Assembly (NCBI RefSeq): GCF_024723255.1
Contig: NZ_JANIAC010000002.1
Location: 62,001-126,000, forward strand
Source: Aestuariibaculum sp. M13
GTDB taxonomy: Bacteria > Bacteroidota > Bacteroidia > Flavobacteriales > Flavobacteriaceae
Reading direction: 5' to 3'
Length of the DNA stretch: 64,000 bases
The notes beneath the pieces are model-generated. The model saw only the letters and a list, made by a program, of their open reading frames with translations, was not told where the DNA came from and made no database searches. The position numbers and the translations under genes were made by a program. Below, piece by piece: positions 53,801-61,205 of the stretch (position 1 is its first letter; every line of letters starts with the position of its first letter).

Positions 53801-53926
53801 GTTACGTTAATTGGTGGTATGCTATTAGGGACTTTGGTTAGTATTTATTTTATTCCGTTATGTTATTATTATACTCAAACCAAACTATTAAAAACAACTA
53901 ACAAATTTGTTGATGACAACGTATAA
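50819..53926 (+). CDS. RND-family inner-membrane exporter (AcrB/HAE1-like)
   Basis: 1035 residues, full length. Helix 1 is at ~11-30 (PIAVLMTVLGVLILGIYAAG), followed by the porter domain (MPDIDIPEITVQV). In helix 4 the usual DD pair is DN (GLMIDNSIIVIDNITQFRERG). The second half repeats the fold (SLIGMVVMCGIIINDSILKI). RND pumps exchange protons for export of drugs or, rarely, peptides. The complete tripartite set inside a peptide locus suggests peptide export here. It overlaps the TolC gene. Confidence 0.93.
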   Translation: MVKFLIHRPIAVLMTVLGVLILGIYAAGFIPVSLMPDIDIPEITVQVSDANLSARQLEDGIVKRLRNNLKQVSHVKDIKSETTNGLGIVSLSFVHGTKIDYSFMEVNEKVDRLMGSLPKTMERPKVLKASATDIPVFYLSMTLKEKRENKNLDKNLYPVSQDFVDFNRLVNQVIIKRIEQVNEVAMVDISGLVTSEILIIPDNEKLLALGLSLDELENTITRADIDIGNLSIKDSQYQYNIRLGSEVTNIRDIQNLYIKKDNRVYQLKDIAQVLEHPQKRKGLVLSNGEEAITMAIIKQHDARMGDLKEQLDGLLKQLRKDYRSIDFKVTRNQTALLDYAISNLIQSLFWGVMLSFGIMFLFLKNVKAPILIALVIPVSLVVCLLFFQVFNISVNIISLSGLVLGIGLMIDNSIIVIDNITQFRERGYGLSESCASGVNEVFRPLLSSALTTCAVFLPLIFISGITGDLFYDQAMAISIGLFVSLLVSITLLPVLYYLFHNRKNIKKGRLTRFLEKTTLIDYVLVYEKGFRWVMRNQKVSWVVIVFLLMLAFGLYKVLPISQMPKLSKTDTLVKIDWNEQINVDENKSRIFEVLNAVDGLVKDNTALVGSQQFILDKKTLARTSETTLYLDTTSPEILYEIFKKLSDFFKNVYPKALFKYEETDNIFNAIFPEEEAPLVARLRNIGGLKTQENEQLKEVWSQIQRNIDGDLELKPIAWQESMVLVADRERLLTYDVDDRTLFNTLKSAFGERVVLSLRDNQNIVPIVLGGELKSVQDVLNETTVISRDSARISTKEFLKVSKTQELKRIVGGAEGEYFPIEIFADSGNVENVQGAIKNTISQNKWYDVTFSGSFFDNKSMLNQLIIILSISLALLYFILASQFESFLLPLIILLEVPIDLAGAFLFLKLFGMGINLMSLIGMVVMCGIIINDSILKIDTVIQLQRQGYSILKALLVAGQRRLKPILMTSLTTILAVVPLLFSTGMGAELQRPLAVTLIGGMLLGTLVSIYFIPLCYYYTQTKLLKTTNKFVDDNV

Positions 53927-55430
53927 ATATAAAATAGAAATTGTGTTTGTCTTACTAGGGTTAATACTATTTAATAACAACTTGAATGCCCAAGAAGATT
54001 TGTTAGTTTCTAGTAAAGGCGAAATTACTCTTAAAGAAGTTTTGAAAATAGCCAGTAAAAGTTCGTTGGATGCCTTTAAGGCAAAACGGAAGTACGAATA
54101 TAGCTATTGGGATTTCAGGTCATTCAAGGCCAGTGTGTTGCCCCAGATAGATTTTAATACGGCACCATTAACCTATAGGAGTTCTGTAATAGAACGTTAC
54201 GATTCTAATTTAAACCAAGATGTCTTTAGACCTGTGCAGAGTTTAAATTCCTATGCAGGCTTGTCGTTAAGCCAGAATATATTGCAGACTGGAGGACGGA
54301 TTTCGTTAAACTCAACGTATAACAAGCTGACAAATTATAACGATGGCATAACCAATAGTTATAACGTAACCCCAGTAAATATTGCTTTATCGCAACCGTT
54401 AATGGCCTTCAATAGTTTCAAATGGTTGAAGCGAACGGCTCCTTTGGAGTTCTCAAAATCCCAGAAGGAACTGGTTTATGAACTGCAAAGTATCAATGTA
54501 AAAACCGTAAGCTATTTTTTTGCATGGGCTTTGGCAGCCAAAAAGGTTGTAATGGCAAGAGAAAACCTTGCATCGTCAAAAAAAATGTATGGAATTGGAA
54601 AAAAAAGGTATGACATAGGGAGTATCGAAAAGGAAGACCTTTTAAATCTTGAATTGCAACTATATAATGCTGAGACTAACTTGACCATAGAAGAGAAAAA
54701 CTTAATTCAGGTTAAAAACAATTTGACCATATTTTTAAGGGATGATTTAGAGAATTATAATGTGCCTGTTCTTCCGGAACTAATATCAGATTTGAAAATA
54801 GATTTAGATTCTGCCATAGAGCTTTATAAAGAAAACAATCCCCAAATGTTGGATTTGGAAATCAATAATATTGAGGCCGAGCGCGATTTGGATCGTGCCA
54901 TTAAGGAAAATAGATTTGATCTGTCCATCTCAGCAAGTTATGGTTTGAACCAACAGGCCGATGTGTTTGCCGATGTCTACCATAATTTACTGGAGCAACA
55001 ATTGGTGTCCGTAAATTTTAGAATACCCATATTGGATTGGGGAGAGCGAAAAGGCAACATTAAAAAAGCCAAAATGAACAAAGAGGTGCAGGAAATAGAC
55101 AGGCAACAGGAAGAAAGTAGGTTAATTCAGGATATTGAAACCAAGGTGAGGGATTTTAACCTACAGGAGCAACTCGTTCAAAACGCTTTAAAGGCTTCGG
55201 AAATTTCAAAGGAGTCATATATCATAACAGAAAAGCGTTTTTTGGCGGGCAGGGTAGATTTGCTAAAGTTAACGAGTGCATTAAATGCTTGGCAATCCAG
55301 TAATGAAAGCTATATGTCCAAGCTTGCGAATTATTGGCGGTATTATTATGAATTGCAACAATATACCTTGTATAACTTTATGGAATCGAGAGCGGTGCAA
55401 ATTGATATAGAAAAAGGAATTTTAGACTAA
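53913..55430 (+). CDS. TolC-like outer-membrane efflux protein
   Basis: 505 residues from ATG 53913; TTGs at 53907 and 53910 are in frame but less likely. Signal peptide to ~NNLNAQ. Two OEP repeats with long helices (TLKEVLKIASKSSLDAFKAK; AARKRYDIGSIEKEDLLNL-type segment; EKRFLAGRVDLLKLTSALNA) and the usual VPVNFRIP-like strand (LVSVNFRIPILDWGERKG). Completes the tripartite exporter with the two preceding genes; its start lies 14 bases inside the RND gene. Confidence 0.92.
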   Translation: MTTYKYKIEIVFVLLGLILFNNNLNAQEDLLVSSKGEITLKEVLKIASKSSLDAFKAKRKYEYSYWDFRSFKASVLPQIDFNTAPLTYRSSVIERYDSNLNQDVFRPVQSLNSYAGLSLSQNILQTGGRISLNSTYNKLTNYNDGITNSYNVTPVNIALSQPLMAFNSFKWLKRTAPLEFSKSQKELVYELQSINVKTVSYFFAWALAAKKVVMARENLASSKKMYGIGKKRYDIGSIEKEDLLNLELQLYNAETNLTIEEKNLIQVKNNLTIFLRDDLENYNVPVLPELISDLKIDLDSAIELYKENNPQMLDLEINNIEAERDLDRAIKENRFDLSISASYGLNQQADVFADVYHNLLEQQLVSVNFRIPILDWGERKGNIKKAKMNKEVQEIDRQQEESRLIQDIETKVRDFNLQEQLVQNALKASEISKESYIITEKRFLAGRVDLLKLTSALNAWQSSNESYMSKLANYWRYYYELQQYTLYNFMESRAVQIDIEKGILD

Positions 55431-55438
55431 AACTTGTT

Positions 55439-55642
55439 ATGACCTATCTAGAAAGAAAGGAAAAGGAAAAACATCTGCTATATTTAATAGAACATAAAAG
55501 ATTGTGTGATTTACAGAAGGTAGCGGAAGATTTTGAATGTAGTGTTCGAACAGTCAAGCGGATTCTAAATGGTTTAAGGCATGAAGGATATCACATAAAA
55601 TATAGCAGAAAATCTGGGTGTTATTTTATTGAAAAACAGTAA
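55439..55642 (+). CDS. Small HTH protein (DeoR/HTH_11-like)
   Basis: 67 residues, mostly one winged-helix motif: LCDLQKVAEDFECSVRTVKR, ILNGLRHEGYHIKYSR and a C-terminal wing GCYFIEKQ. No effector domain is present. It starts 8 bases after the TolC gene, so it is probably part of the exporter operon and may control it or the peptide cassettes. Confidence 0.75.
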   Translation: MTYLERKEKEKHLLYLIEHKRLCDLQKVAEDFECSVRTVKRILNGLRHEGYHIKYSRKSGCYFIEKQ

Positions 55643-55704
55643 AGTGACAAAATTTGTCCATGGGAGATTTTATTATTGTAAGATAATAATTCAAAAAGTA
55701 AATA

Positions 55705-55791
55705 CCTCTGGGTTTAAAAAGTTAAAATAGCAAAAAATGTATAACCTTTAAAATGAAAGCCTATGTAATATAAACTAACCGCACCTAGAGG
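55705..55791 (+). ncRNA. Conserved structured leader element, copy 2 (87 nt)
   Basis: CCTCTGGG (55705-55712) pairs with CCTAGAGG (55784-55791); the change from C to T in the closing arm gives a G-U pair, so RNA pairing is kept although the DNA repeat is imperfect. The interior shares GTTAAAATAGCAAAA, ATGTATAACCTTTAAAAT and GCCTATGTAA with copies 1 and 3. Confidence 0.62.
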
Positions 55792-55869
55792 GTAGATTTA
55801 TGCCTGCTTAGGCATAAATATTATGAGTTGAAACCTGAAATTCAAATGTAATATTAAAAATCTATTATA

Positions 55870-55927
55870 ACAACCAAAAGGGATTCGGTTGGTTGTGTTT
55901 TCAAAGTGGCATGACTCTTTAGACTTT
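55870..55927 (+). promoter_or_regulatory. Leader hairpins of peptide cassette 2
   Basis: ACAACCAA/TTGGTTGT (55870-55896) followed by GTTTT, then AAAGT/ACTTT (55903-55927). Position relative to the upstream element (79 bases) is nearly the same as in cassette 3, where the first stem has a different sequence. This is an attenuator-like arrangement. Confidence 0.5.
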
Positions 55928-55989
55928 TAATAGTAAATAAATTTAAAGGACGTTTGGACCTTGAATAATTTTTAAATTAAAATAGTATA

Positions 55990-56361
55990 ATGAAAAAAAC
56001 AATAAAAGTAATTGGATTTCTGGCAGCAATTGTGCTGTCAATGTTCTTAAACACAAATGCAATTGAAAGTAGATCTGAAAAATTTAATTTAGCTGATGCC
56101 ATATCAATGATTTCTGCTAATGCTGAATGTAATTGGTGGGACCCCGGTTATCCTAATTGTGAACCAGAGCCTTATGGAGAAGTAGAAGAGCCATATGTTG
56201 ATCTTTGTTATTATAGTTTACAAGATCCTGAAAATCCAATGGTATGGTATACTTATTCATATCAGGGAGAAGGGATTACGTGTGAAGATGCTCAAACTAT
56301 GGGACCATTATATTGTGAGCCTAAACCAGCTTGTGATCCAGAAGATAACCCAATTGTTTAA
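55990..56361 (+). CDS. NVEALA-like exported Cys-rich peptide, cassette 2
   Basis: 123 residues. Hydrophobic leader (IKVIGFLAAIVLSMFLNTNA), then KFNLADAISMISANAEC, with probable cleavage after ANA. The mature ~75 residues are acidic, with six Cys (NAEC, NCEP, DLCYY, ITCED, YCEP, ACDP) and many Pro and Tyr. It is the intact relative of the interrupted gene at 47412 (shared Y-x-C and C-x(10)-C spacing). Propeller gene begins 2 bases after the stop. Confidence 0.75.
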   Translation: MKKTIKVIGFLAAIVLSMFLNTNAIESRSEKFNLADAISMISANAECNWWDPGYPNCEPEPYGEVEEPYVDLCYYSLQDPENPMVWYTYSYQGEGITCEDAQTMGPLYCEPKPACDPEDNPIV

Positions 56362-56363
56362 GG

Positions 56364-57641
56364 ATGGATGTAAATAAAAAAAAACACATATTAAAGCTTT
56401 CATTTTTTGTATTTACTTTATTCTTTAATTGTACAAATGAATCAAAAAATAATGTTTCATTAAAAAGTATTGGTGCAAGTGGTAGAAATAAGCAAATAAA
56501 AATAAAAACTGAGGCCGTAAAACTCTTGGATGTAAATAATAAAGGAGCTACAAAAGTTGTTATTCCTTCTGATGTTTTTAATTCCAATATTGAATTGAAT
56601 GGTATAATTTATAACATTGACTTAATTCCGTTAGAAACGACTTCAGAGAGTATTATAGGTAGTATTCATAATATATTATTTGATTCAGATTCTTATTTTA
56701 TTCATGATATAAGGAATAATAAATTGTTAAGGTTTAGTGAAAACGGTAAGTTTTTAAACTCAATTGGCACAATAGGTAATGGACCTAATGAGTTACTTAG
56801 AATAAGAGATGTAGCTATTAACACTGAAAAGAAATTTATCTCAATTTTAGATTCCAAATCAAGAAAAATATGTAGGTATCGCTACTCAGGTGAATTTATA
56901 GATTCGAAGCCCTTTTATTACATGGTTTCTGAACATGAGTACGGCAATAATTCTTTGGTTTTTGGAGCCTCCATAGCACAAAAAAATAAAGGTATACCAT
57001 TGGTTGAGTCTTTCAGGTTGATATTAGCAGATACTAACGTTATTCCTCTAGGTAGAGCTTTTAAAACTCCTGAAAATTCATTTATCTATGCAACGAAACG
57101 TCCTCTTCGTAAATTTAATAATAGTATTTATTATCATCAACCTTTTTCAAACGGTATATGGAAAGTTGAAGATGGGGTCTTAATTCCAGTAATTAAGTTT
57201 GAATTTGAAAAAAATGGATTTCCAGATGGGGTATGGAAAAAAGAAATTAGTACCAAAAAATTTAAGAGCATTCTTGATAAATATATGACATTCTCTGGAG
57301 AATTTATAATGTCTGATAGTATTTACTTCTTTAGATTTTTCAACAAAGGAGAGGTTTCTGACTTGTATTATAATAAAGAATCGGAAGAAATAATTTATGG
57401 AAAAGGTATAAAAATCAATAAAGATAATCCAGAAATGGTATTGTACAGAAGCCCTATAGGGATTGGAAAGAACAACTCTTTTTTTACAAAAATTGAGGCA
57501 ATGAGTTTGTTTTCTTATAGGCAGGCAGTTGAAGAAAAAGAAATAAAAAACACACTTAAAACAAAATATTGGGAAGTAATTAAAGATATCAAACAAACCG
57601 ATAATCCATTAATCGTAACGTATAAAATAAAAGATTTTTGA
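56364..57641 (+). CDS. 6-bladed beta-propeller lipoprotein, cassette 2
   Basis: 425 residues with a lipoprotein signal (FFVFTLFFNC, Cys ~23). A ~60-residue linker precedes blades with ENGKFLNSIGTIGNGPNEL and LRIRDVAINTEKKF, the same G-x-G-P-x-E turn as the paralogues at 47793 and 59328. It overlaps the next gene by 4 bases (TTGA), whose TTG start is read within the last codons here. Confidence 0.85.
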   Translation: MDVNKKKHILKLSFFVFTLFFNCTNESKNNVSLKSIGASGRNKQIKIKTEAVKLLDVNNKGATKVVIPSDVFNSNIELNGIIYNIDLIPLETTSESIIGSIHNILFDSDSYFIHDIRNNKLLRFSENGKFLNSIGTIGNGPNELLRIRDVAINTEKKFISILDSKSRKICRYRYSGEFIDSKPFYYMVSEHEYGNNSLVFGASIAQKNKGIPLVESFRLILADTNVIPLGRAFKTPENSFIYATKRPLRKFNNSIYYHQPFSNGIWKVEDGVLIPVIKFEFEKNGFPDGVWKKEISTKKFKSILDKYMTFSGEFIMSDSIYFFRFFNKGEVSDLYYNKESEEIIYGKGIKINKDNPEMVLYRSPIGIGKNNSFFTKIEAMSLFSYRQAVEEKEIKNTLKTKYWEVIKDIKQTDNPLIVTYKIKDF

Positions 57642-58234
57642 AAAAAAGATATAAAAATTATTTGATTTATAGCCTTTTCCTGTTATCGATGGGTTTTTTA
57701 GGAATAATTTTTATTTTAATAAAAGAGAATAAAGATCAATCAATTAGATATGCCGAAAAAATTGAAAAATTAAGCACGAGAGTGTTACTGCAATCTCATT
57801 ATTCGGGGCATATTAAAATACCTGAAAATAATAAACTCCAAACTGTTGAAGGCGACTTACAATATTTTGCAAAGGTGTTTTCAGAATTAAATCTTGTATT
57901 ATATATAAGTTCAAATCAATGTAATTCTTGTATGAATGATGCTATTGATAAAGTTGAAACATATTTAAAAAATCATCCAGAATTTAAATATGTAATTATT
58001 TCAAAAGGCTTTAGTTTAAGGGAATTAAAATTAATACAGACAGTTAGAGGTATCAATGCAGAGATCTATTCTCTAACCAATGTTGAACTTTCTTTTTTTA
58101 AGAAAATGGATGATGTGCAATATCCATATTATTTTACAGTAAATAAGAATTTAGAAATTTCAAACATATTTTTTCCAATCAAATCGTCTTCAATATTAGA
58201 AAACCGATATTTTAATAAACTCAAGTCTAAGTGA
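57638..58234 (+). CDS. Membrane-anchored thioredoxin-like CxxC protein, cassette 2
   Basis: 198 residues starting with TTG at 57638, the only start that keeps the N-terminal helix (IYSLFLLSMGFLGIIFILI). Redox motif: LVLYISSNQCNSCMNDAIDK (C-N-S-C) at ~98. The cis-Pro region is likely VQYPYYFTVNKNLEI, which matches NIPYYFHINPDL in the cassette 1 protein. Periplasmic disulfide chemistry on the peptide is the inferred role. Confidence 0.75.
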   Translation: MKKRYKNYLIYSLFLLSMGFLGIIFILIKENKDQSIRYAEKIEKLSTRVLLQSHYSGHIKIPENNKLQTVEGDLQYFAKVFSELNLVLYISSNQCNSCMNDAIDKVETYLKNHPEFKYVIISKGFSLRELKLIQTVRGINAEIYSLTNVELSFFKKMDDVQYPYYFTVNKNLEISNIFFPIKSSSILENRYFNKLKSK

Positions 58235-58410
58235 TTTATTTTATACTAGACTCGTAACAAAAAGCGATGATATCTAATTTAAGCTTGAAGGGAATCACAA
58301 GGGCACAATATTGTTTACTGTAGGGCAAAACATAAATGTTGTGTAAAAAATAGTATAAGAACAAAATTTGTCCCAGCGACTTGTTTTATTTACCAAATGA
58401 AAGATAAAAA

Positions 58411-58496
58411 CCTCTGGGTTTTCAAAAGTTAAAATAGCTAAAAAATGTATAACCTTTAAAATAATGCCTATGTAACATAAACAATATACCCAGAGG
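58411..58496 (+). ncRNA. Conserved structured leader element, copy 3 (86 nt)
   Basis: CCTCTGGG (58411-58418) pairs with CCCAGAGG (58489-58496). Interior: AAAAGTTAAAATAGC, ATGTATAACCTTTAAAAT and GCCTATGTAACATAAA. The 193-base distance to the peptide gene is close to that of copy 2 (199). Confidence 0.62.
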
Positions 58497-58571
58497 ATAG
58501 GTTTGTTTTCTTTGTAAAAGGATTATTTTTAATTAAATCCATAAATTTCAAAATTAAGAATTAAATCTATC

Positions 58572-58632
58572 ACAACAACTTAAAAGTTTAAGTTGTTGTC
58601 ATGTTTTATAAAGTAGCATGTCTAGAGACTTT
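58572..58632 (+). promoter_or_regulatory. Leader hairpins of peptide cassette 3
   Basis: ACAACAACTTAA/TTAAGTTGTTGT (12 bp, loop AAGT, 58572-58599), then CATGTTTT, then AAAGT/ACTTT (58610-58632), matching the order in cassette 2 (GTTTT-x-AAAGT-x-GCATG is shared). Confidence 0.52.
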
Positions 58633-58688
58633 TTGAAAATAATTACCAAATTAAGGGATTTTTTCCAGTAATATTAAAACTTAAAACA

Positions 58689-58958
58689 ATGAAAAAAACA
58701 ATAGTAATAGCCTTTGTTTTCATTTTTGCATTAGCCATTTCTTTTACAACGAATGCTAATGGAGGTAACTTAACTGAAAATTTAGACCTAACTGACTTAT
58801 TGACTCTAAACACAGCAAATGCTGAGTGTGAGTATAAGAAAAATGGAACTTGCGAATTTAAATGTGATGATACCCCTAATGAAACCTGTAAGGGAGAGGC
58901 TACTGTAGCAGGTTATAAGACTAGAGTAACCTGTGATGGCAAAGAAGTAAGTTGTTAA
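58689..58958 (+). CDS. NVEALA-like exported Cys-rich peptide 3a
   Basis: 89 residues. Leader IVIAFVFIFALAISFTTNAN, then LDLTDLLTLNTANAEC with likely cleavage after ANA. The mature ~44 residues carry six Cys (EC, TC, KC, TC, TC, SC) and the block KCDDTPNETC shared with the next gene. It is followed after 19 bases by that paralogue. Probably secreted and disulfide-bonded. Confidence 0.77.
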   Translation: MKKTIVIAFVFIFALAISFTTNANGGNLTENLDLTDLLTLNTANAECEYKKNGTCEFKCDDTPNETCKGEATVAGYKTRVTCDGKEVSC

Positions 58959-58977
58959 TAATTATATATTTTTAAAT

Positions 58978-59265
58978 ATGAAAACAATATTAAGTCTAAT
59001 TGGAATTGTATTATTAGTTGTATCATTCTCTTTTGGTACTGAAAATAGAACTAATGGGGATATAAACTTAACTGATCTAGTTGGTATTAATACTGCCAAT
59101 GCTGAATGTGAAGTTGAAGTGAAAATTGGCATATTCTGGAAAACAGTATTGAAGTGCGATGATACCCCTAATGAAACATGTACCTTTGAACATACTGATG
59201 AAGACACAGGAGAAACAACGACGTTTTCTTGTTCAGGAAAACAAACATATATCTATCAACCTTAA
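58978..59265 (+). CDS. NVEALA-like exported Cys-rich peptide 3b
   Basis: 95 residues. Leader MKTILSLIGIVLLVVSFSFG, then INLTDLVGINTANAEC. The mature ~53 residues have four Cys and the KCDDTPNETC block seen in 3a, so the pair arose by tandem duplication and diverged (WKTVLK and GETTTFSCSG are new). A terminator follows before the propeller gene. Confidence 0.77.
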   Translation: MKTILSLIGIVLLVVSFSFGTENRTNGDINLTDLVGINTANAECEVEVKIGIFWKTVLKCDDTPNETCTFEHTDEDTGETTTFSCSGKQTYIYQP

Positions 59266-59277
59266 ATAAGCAATTAC

Positions 59278-59313
59278 CACCTCCTTGCATATATAATTGT
59301 TTGGAGGTGTTTT
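59278..59313 (+). terminator. Terminator between peptides 3a/3b and the propeller gene
   Basis: CACCTCC (59278-59284) pairs with GGAGGTG (59303-59309), followed by TTTT. Read-through would lower expression of the downstream lipoprotein relative to the peptides. Confidence 0.7.
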
Positions 59314-59327
59314 AATTAAAAAATTAT

Positions 59328-60398
59328 ATGAAACAAACTAGTCTAATGTTTTTTCTTTTTATTTTAAGCATAAGTTGTAATAAAAAGACAGCTTCAAATG
59401 AAAGAGATATTTTTTCGCGAGCTGACTTTAATGAAATAGATTCTTTAACATCTGAAACAGTTAAGTTTAACAAATCTTTAAACCCTTCTTCATTCAATGT
59501 TGTAAAGGATACAATAATTTTATCTGTTGATTTAAAAGCAAGTAATAAATGCTTTATTGAACTTTTTGGAATCCAATCTAAAAAATTGTTAGCAAAAGTA
59601 GCTTTCAAAGGTAGAGGTCCAGGTGAGTTTTTAAGTTGTAGAGTTATATATAACAATGCAGAAGATGCTTTTATTGTTCATGACTATATCTCCCATAAGT
59701 TTGCAGAATATGCAATTGATTCTATCTTACAGAACAATAAGTATTTCCCTAAACAAATTAAATTACCTACTGAGGTGGAAAGTCTGAGCAAAATTGATGA
59801 TGGTAAGTTTATAGTATACAACGATATGTATATTGACAATAATAAAATAACAAACAACGTAGATGAAATTTCCTTGATAGATTTATCAAAAGATAACACG
59901 TCATCTATTGTTACAGGTAATGAAAAGTTTTTCCCTCCTAATGTTAATGGCGCTTATGTATTAGTGTCTCCAAAAAAAGATAAAATTTTTGTAGTGGATC
60001 ATCATGATGACAATATTAATATCTACAATAACCAGTTAAATCTGATTAAATCACTAAAAGGACCTGATCAATTTCAAATAGAATATCAGATAATTGATAA
60101 TAGACGTTTAAGTTTTAAAAAGGATGAGTATTATAGATCTTATTACCCAAGTTATTACACGAAAGATTATATCTATTTGTTATATGTTGGAGCTAACAGA
60201 ATTAGTAGTAATATTAAAAAGTTAGACGCAAAACCTGTAGAATTATTCAAATTAGATTGGAATGGAAATCTTTTGCATTGTTATCAATTAGATAAATTTC
60301 TTATTAATATTTCTTTAGACAGTAACGAGCAATATTTGTACGGTACAGTTTGGCATAGTGACGGTAAATCACCAGATTTAGTGAAATATAAACTTTAA
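59328..60398 (+). CDS. 6-bladed beta-propeller lipoprotein, cassette 3
   Basis: 356 residues; lipoprotein signal FFLFILSISC (Cys ~17). The turn VAFKGRGPGEFLS marks the family, followed by blades with DKIFVVDHHDDNINIYNNQL and SNEQYLYGTVWHSDGK. Shorter than its two paralogues (398, 425) because of a shorter linker. Four bases separate it from the CxxC gene. Probably displayed on a membrane as a binding protein for the cassette peptides. Confidence 0.85.
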   Translation: MKQTSLMFFLFILSISCNKKTASNERDIFSRADFNEIDSLTSETVKFNKSLNPSSFNVVKDTIILSVDLKASNKCFIELFGIQSKKLLAKVAFKGRGPGEFLSCRVIYNNAEDAFIVHDYISHKFAEYAIDSILQNNKYFPKQIKLPTEVESLSKIDDGKFIVYNDMYIDNNKITNNVDEISLIDLSKDNTSSIVTGNEKFFPPNVNGAYVLVSPKKDKIFVVDHHDDNINIYNNQLNLIKSLKGPDQFQIEYQIIDNRRLSFKKDEYYRSYYPSYYTKDYIYLLYVGANRISSNIKKLDAKPVELFKLDWNGNLLHCYQLDKFLINISLDSNEQYLYGTVWHSDGKSPDLVKYKL

Positions 60399-60402
60399 TA
60401 AA

Positions 60403-60990
60403 ATGGGGTCACATATATATATAAAATTAGTAGGTCTATCTTTATTTTTCACAATATTATTTGTGGGTTGTGAGAATACAAATAAAAATACAAATCCTAC
60501 TTCTGATTTGGAATATTTGTTACCGCAAAAAGAATGGATAGGAAGAAAAATAAATATTAATTCTTTTTCTAAAATGGATACTATTTTTTGTTCTGAAAGA
60601 TCTTCTTTAGAAAAAAATGAAACCCATAATATTGTATATTATTTTAATGGGGAATGTTCTTCATGTATAGCAAAATTAGCAGAGTGGCATAAGGATTTTA
60701 TTAAAGTAAAAAAAAATAATGAAGATGTCAAATGCACATACGTTTCTTTTGGAATAGATTCTGATATATTGCAATATTATTTAGAACAATTAAACGTTAA
60801 TTTAAATCATTGCTTATTACATGACAAAAACAAACAGATATTAAAAAAAAATGACCTCCTTAATAAGAAAAAGTTATATACCTATGTATTACTGTTAGAT
60901 GCACAAGGTAAAGTTATGGCTTTTGGAAACCCCTTTGAAGCTAAAAATGTTATGGATATTTACAAAAAAAATAGAGTTTTTAAATTGTAA
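60403..60990 (+). CDS. Thioredoxin-like CxxC lipoprotein, cassette 3
   Basis: 195 residues. Here the anchor is a lipobox (TILFVGC, Cys ~23) rather than a plain helix. The redox motif is NIVYYFNGECSSCIAKLAEW (C-S-S-C) at ~88, followed by helix and strands (CTYVSFGID). Same gene order as cassettes 1 and 2. After it there is a ~215-base gap. Confidence 0.75.
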   Translation: MGSHIYIKLVGLSLFFTILFVGCENTNKNTNPTSDLEYLLPQKEWIGRKININSFSKMDTIFCSERSSLEKNETHNIVYYFNGECSSCIAKLAEWHKDFIKVKKNNEDVKCTYVSFGIDSDILQYYLEQLNVNLNHCLLHDKNKQILKKNDLLNKKKLYTYVLLLDAQGKVMAFGNPFEAKNVMDIYKKNRVFKL

Positions 60991-61205
60991 ATTTTATATG
61001 CACACCCCCATTACTATAGACCTTAAAGTTATTCGAAGTCATAGCAATAAGTTAGATTTCCGTATTCTATAGTAAATCCAACTAAAAATCGTTATGACAT
61101 CAAGAATACGAACCTAAAGGCTATCTTCTCGCAATACTTGAAGGTGATTTGTCAAAAATGATTTTTCAATTCAGATATTATTTAAATTAAAATGAGAAAT
61201 ACTAC

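Noticed and set aside
50819-53926. Plain multidrug efflux assignment for the first RND pump
   Set aside because: Cannot be excluded, but its place between two peptide cassettes makes a role tied to the peptides more likely; kept as family-level call only.
57180-57596. 138-codon minus-strand frame opposite the second propeller
   Set aside because: Phe-rich shadow of Lys-rich codons on the plus strand; no start context or neighbours.
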